Below, piece by piece: positions 15,646 to 18,650 of a DNA stretch of 18,650 bases (within the stretch, counting starts at the first letter, position 1; each line of letters begins with the position of its first letter). This DNA is from an uncultured bacterium (GTDB taxonomy: Bacteria; Bacteroidota; Bacteroidia; CAILMK01), in assembly GCA_903835275.1 (NCBI GenBank), contig CAILMK010000259.1, forward strand, positions 1 to 18,650, read 5' to 3'. The notes beneath the pieces were generated by a model, which searched no databases, had not been told where the DNA came from, and worked only from the letters and a program-made list of their open reading frames with translations. Made by a program: the position numbers and the translations under genes.

Positions 15646-16935
15646 ATGGCATTCCCGGGTTGGTCGGCTACTCCGGCAGAAAAACGTTCACAGATCATGC
15701 TGAAAATAGCAAGCATGATTGAGAGCCGAATGACTGAACTTACCGAGGCAGAATGTCTGGATAACGGCAAACCCTTATGGCTTGCCCGTGCAGTTGATAT
15801 TCCGCGCGCAAGGGATAATTTCAAGTTCTTTGCCACTGCTATTTTGCACGAAGCAAATGAAGCACACCAGACGGATCATACAGCGATAAATTACACCTAT
15901 TACACTCCTGTGGGAGTAGTGGGATGTATTTCCCCATGGAACTTGCCATTATACCTGTTTACCTGGAAAATAGCCCCGGCAATAGCGGCGGGTTGCTGCG
16001 TGGTGGCAAAGCCTTCTGAAGTAACACCAATGACGGCTTATTTACTCTCAGAAATATGTAAAGACGCTGGACTGCCTGCTGGTGTTTTGAATATTGTGCA
16101 TGGCCTCGGCCCAAAGGTGGGGAATGCCATCACAGAGCATCCGGATATCAAGGCGATATCATTTACCGGAGGGACAAAAACAGGAGCAGAGATAGCCAGA
16201 AAAGCGGCACCTGTTTTTAAGAAATTATCATTGGAATTAGGCGGTAAAAATCCAAATATCATTTTCGCTGATTGTGATTTTGATGCCATGCTGAAAACCA
16301 CAATACAATCATCCTTTTCCAACCAGGGACAAATATGCCTGTGTGGTTCACGGATTTTTGTGGAGGAAAGTATTTACGAAAAATTCAAATCAGCATTCGT
16401 AGAGCGCGTAAAGGAATTGAAAGTGGGAGATCCGTTACTGGAAGATACGCGCGTTGGTGCTATCGTATCCAAACCGCATTTTGAAAAGATCCTATCCTAT
16501 ATAGAACTCGCCAAAGAGGAGGGAGGAACCATACTTGCCGGGGGTAATGCAGTGGTTCCTGAAGGCAGGTGCAGCAATGGATATTTCATAGAGCCTACCG
16601 TTATTGATGGCTTGCCATATACCTGCCGTACCAACCAGGAGGAAATATTCGGACCTGTAGTAACAATAACTTCATTTAAAAATGAAGAGGAGTTACTGGA
16701 AATGGCAAACAGCACTATGTACGGACTTAGTGCCACTATCTGGACTACCAACCTCCAGAAGGCACACAGGGTAGCTCATAATGTACATAGCGGAATCATC
16801 TGGATCAATTGCTGGCTATTGCGAGATCTGCGCACGCCTTTCGGTGGAATGAAATCATCGGGTGTAGGCAGGGAAGGCGGATTTGAAGCGCTCAATTTTT
16901 TCAGGGAAATTAAGAACATCTGTATTAAGCTATAA
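15646..16935 (+). CDS. Aldehyde dehydrogenase, ALDH8A1 / 2-aminomuconate semialdehyde dehydrogenase type (N-terminus lost or interrupted)
   Basis: From the first ATG after the amber codon the open frame gives 429 residues, against about 480 if read from the natural start at 15493. NAD-dependent enzymes of this family oxidise an aldehyde to an acid via a cysteine thiohemiacetal. In the 429-residue numbering the oxyanion Asn is N99 in SPWNLP, the general base is E197 in LELGG and the nucleophile is C231 in NQGQICLC. The ICLC sequence and the SPWNLPLYL-TWKIAPAIAAG segment closely resemble ALDH8A1, which oxidises 2-aminomuconate semialdehyde in the kynurenine route of tryptophan breakdown; a hydroxymuconate semialdehyde is a near alternative. 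No other kynurenine gene lies in the window. All active-site residues survive, but about 51 N-terminal residues of the NAD-binding domain would be missing if translation starts at 15646, so activity is doubtful unless the stop is read through. Confidence 0.88.
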   Translation: MAFPGWSATPAEKRSQIMLKIASMIESRMTELTEAECLDNGKPLWLARAVDIPRARDNFKFFATAILHEANEAHQTDHTAINYTYYTPVGVVGCISPWNLPLYLFTWKIAPAIAAGCCVVAKPSEVTPMTAYLLSEICKDAGLPAGVLNIVHGLGPKVGNAITEHPDIKAISFTGGTKTGAEIARKAAPVFKKLSLELGGKNPNIIFADCDFDAMLKTTIQSSFSNQGQICLCGSRIFVEESIYEKFKSAFVERVKELKVGDPLLEDTRVGAIVSKPHFEKILSYIELAKEEGGTILAGGNAVVPEGRCSNGYFIEPTVIDGLPYTCRTNQEEIFGPVVTITSFKNEEELLEMANSTMYGLSATIWTTNLQKAHRVAHNVHSGIIWINCWLLRDLRTPFGGMKSSGVGREGGFEALNFFREIKNICIKL

Positions 16936-16957
16936 AATTCTTAATCAGGATTAAAAT

Positions 16958-16989
16958 AAAAAAGGATCCCGCTTGCGGGATCCTTTTTT
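16958..16989. terminator. Bidirectional rho-independent terminator
   Basis: GGATCCCGC (16964-16972) pairs with GCGGGATCC (16975-16983), flanked by six A on the left and six T on the right. It can stop both the plus-strand dehydrogenase and the convergent lipoprotein gene. Confidence 0.9.
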
Positions 16990-17007
16990 ATTTTAAGTTA
17001 AGTGTTT

Positions 17008-17832
17008 TTATTTACAGTTGAAATCGTAAAAAATAGTTCTTGCATTGTAACCGGTTACAGTGACCTTGCCCGGGATATTGTCAGAAGTAAAATCATCATA
17101 AGAATATGTGGAAGTGAAATTATTGGACAAGCTATCAGTAAGAGTAGCGCTAAGAACATTATGTTTCGCAAAATCAATTGCAGAATAATGAATACGATCT
17201 TTGGTTAGCAGTCCGCCCGGAAGTGTAGTGCTGTTATTATCAAAAGTATAAGTTATTGTTGTATCTGGCTTGTTGAAATCAGGAGGATTATGAGCTATGG
17301 TTTCAGTAGTCGGAAGCCCGTTAACATAGGACCACGTGGTAAGAGCAACTTGTTTGCCGTTGAAGTAGGTAATCATGTATTGTATTGTATTATAACTTGG
17401 AAATGATCCACCAACCAATTGATATTGGAAAACGTATGGAGATTTTACTGATCCCGTCATGGTATAGGTTTGATAAATTCCTCCACCGGCAAGAATCTTT
17501 TCAATATTGAAAGTGCCTGTACTTATTTCTATATTGGTGGCACTTACTTTCTTAATGGTATATTGGATTCCACCGCCGCTATAACCTGTAATCGAATCAG
17601 TGGTGGAATCCCTGGCTAAGATGTATTCTACGGTGCCTGTGCCATCAGTATAGGTAACATCCTTGGGAAGGCACTTTTTGACGGTAGTGGTAGTTGTTCC
17701 TGTAGAAGCTGTGGTACTGGTGGTGGTGGATGTGGATGTGGTATCCTTTTTCTTACTGCAGGAAGCAATGAGCAAAATTGAACTGAACACTGCTACAAAT
17801 GCAAAGGGATAAAAATACTTTTTCATTGTCAT
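17008..17832 (-). CDS. Lipoprotein of unknown function with a Thr/Ser-rich linker
   Basis: The protein is 274 residues if it starts at 17832, or 272 from the second ATG at 17826; the two starts cannot be told apart. A short basic start and a hydrophobic core lead to a lipobox LIASC with the lipidated Cys at residue 25, followed by SKKKD. Next comes a Thr/Ser-rich spacer (about residues 31-50) encoded by near-repetitive ACN/TCN codons. The remainder (about 53-274) is rich in Thr, Ser, Tyr and Gly, alternating as in antiparallel beta sheet, with repeated TYT/YTI-like strands. I recognise no named domain; similar beta-rich lipoproteins are frequent in this phylum. It shares the convergent terminator at 16958-16989 and lies downstream of dnaE on the same strand, with its own candidate promoter. 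Confidence 0.85.
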   Translation of the reverse strand: MTMKKYFYPFAFVAVFSSILLIASCSKKKDTTSTSTTTSTTASTGTTTTTVKKCLPKDVTYTDGTGTVEYILARDSTTDSITGYSGGGIQYTIKKVSATNIEISTGTFNIEKILAGGGIYQTYTMTGSVKSPYVFQYQLVGGSFPSYNTIQYMITYFNGKQVALTTWSYVNGLPTTETIAHNPPDFNKPDTTITYTFDNNSTTLPGGLLTKDRIHYSAIDFAKHNVLSATLTDSLSNNFTSTYSYDDFTSDNIPGKVTVTGYNARTIFYDFNCK

Positions 17833-17886
17833 TTAATTTAATACGAAATTGATCTTTTTTTTCATTATTTCCAAATCCGGCAAGAG

Positions 17887-17894
17887 CAAATATA
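17887..17894 (-). promoter_or_regulatory. Candidate -7 element of the lipoprotein gene
   Basis: On the minus strand this reads TATATTTG, an exact TAnnTTTG match, in the short gap after the dnaE stop. It predicts a leader of roughly 50 bases. A -33 TTG at good spacing is not evident, and part of the expression may come from dnaE read-through, since no terminator separates the two genes. Confidence 0.4.
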
Positions 17895-17902
17895 CACGGA
17901 AT

Positions 17903-18650
17903 TTAATTCAATCCTACTTCTATGGATCGCAATTCATTTATTTTCGCAAACAATTCATACCCGGGTTGCACCTTATATTTTAACGAGGCAAGCGTTAAAC
18001 TCAAGTTCTCATCAGGGGAGGAAACCTCCACCCGTAATGGGGTAGGGCCTGCATTATCCTTTGCAATGTTTTCAAGTTTTTCGCAAAGTTCAGGGGTTAT
18101 TTCTTCAAGAGGTACTTTCAATACAATGTTCTTGGTCATTTTATTGTGTACCTCGGCGAGCAGGAAAATATCCATCACCTCGGGTTCAATTTCTCCATTG
18201 AAACGGGGTTTGCCGTTTACTTTCATCATGACTACCTTACCTTCATCCAGATAATTCCTGAACTTGATGTAATTTTCGGAAAACAACCTGAATTCCATAC
18301 TGCCTTTGTAATCTTCAAAACTGAAAGCCACCCAGTCATTGCCGCGTTTATCCTTGCGCAGGATAACCTTGGATATAATACCCGCCAATATCTGGAGTTT
18401 ACCCGGTATTGGTTTGAAATCAGCAGTACTTGCATTTGCAAAATACTTGATCTCGGTTTTATATTCATCTAAAGGGTGTCCGCTGATATAGAAGCCCACC
18501 ACTTCCTTTTCCTTGTTTAATGCTTCGAGCCTGCTCCATGGTTCGCAGTCCGGAATTTTTGGTTGTGTTACTCCGGAATAGGTATCATCACCGCCGAAAA
18601 GTGACATGGATACATTTACTTTTGAATTTTGAAAAGCCGCACCGTATTTA
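17903..18650 (-). CDS. dnaE: DNA polymerase III subunit alpha, C-terminal part (cut by the window edge)
   Basis: The minus-strand frame is open to the right edge and ends in GLN followed by TAA at 17903. About 248 residues are visible of a protein that is normally 1,100-1,250 long. A Met at 18607 is internal, since the residues before it read KYGAAFQ, the usual approach to the SLFGG motif of replicative alpha subunits. Visible parts are SLFGGDD, the EPWSRLEALNKEKEVVGFYI element with SGHPLDEY, then an OB-fold-like domain (LQILAGIISKVILRKDKRG and the SFEDYKGSMEFRLF strand) and a C-terminal tail region. Alpha is the chromosomal replicase; the OB fold contacts single-stranded DNA. The gene is clearly orthologous to bacterial dnaE, with nothing odd in the visible part. 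Confidence 0.96.
   Translation of the reverse strand, partial: KYGAAFQNSKVNVSMSLFGGDDTYSGVTQPKIPDCEPWSRLEALNKEKEVVGFYISGHPLDEYKTEIKYFANASTADFKPIPGKLQILAGIISKVILRKDKRGNDWVAFSFEDYKGSMEFRLFSENYIKFRNYLDEGKVVMMKVNGKPRFNGEIEPEVMDIFLLAEVHNKMTKNIVLKVPLEEITPELCEKLENIAKDNAGPTPLRVEVSSPDENLSLTLASLKYKVQPGYELFAKINELRSIEVGLN

Noticed and set aside
17660..17760. Possible short tandem repeat or CRISPR-like array
   Set aside because: The GTGGT-like pattern is the Thr/Ser-rich linker of the lipoprotein in coding frame, without regular repeat-spacer units.

Overview
The window looks like chromosomal DNA from a member of the Bacteroidota, plausibly a Chitinophagaceae- or Sphingobacteria-like lineage. Several genes are preceded by the phylum's TAnnTTTG -7 element rather than a TATAAT box, Shine-Dalgarno sequences are weak or absent, and there is a TonB-dependent receptor with an N-terminal carboxypeptidase-regulatory-like domain. 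The assignment comes from sequence style, not from a marker gene. I see no transposase, integrase, CRISPR array, tRNA or rRNA.

Region 1 (1-7225) is a tight plus-strand operon, with the tail of an upstream gene overlapping its first start by 4 bp. It encodes a stand-alone response-regulator receiver, a two-TM protein with three periplasmic LysM modules and a cytoplasmic HEAT-like region, a processive-type family 2 glycosyltransferase, a TPR plus beta-barrel (YaiO-like) outer-membrane protein, and a membrane-anchored extracytoplasmic protein of unknown family. It ends at a strong hairpin terminator. The combination of inner-membrane GT2, TPR-barrel exporter and periplasmic factor resembles synthase-dependent exopolysaccharide machines such as Pga, but lacks the usual PgaB and PgaD partners. 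This is the best candidate for an undescribed system in the window.

Region 2 (7247-11351) holds a small secreted Cys/His protein (minus strand), divergent from a secreted prolyl oligopeptidase, an unknown secreted protein and a VanZ-like membrane protein (plus strand).

Region 3 (11321-14571) is a minus-strand pair, a small anchored protein followed by a TonB-dependent receptor of a metal-receptor-like type, ending at a terminator that faces the VanZ-like gene. The intergenic region upstream (14525-14762) is AT-rich and holds three inverted repeats. One is a perfect 12-2-12 palindrome just upstream of the -7 box of a YceI-family gene, probably an operator.

Region 4 (14763-18650) holds the YceI-family gene, then an aldehyde dehydrogenase close to 2-aminomuconate semialdehyde dehydrogenase (ALDH8A1 type). 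Its natural start is followed at codon 7 by an in-frame amber stop. After a bidirectional terminator come a minus-strand lipoprotein and the C-terminal part of DNA polymerase III alpha (dnaE), which runs off the right edge.
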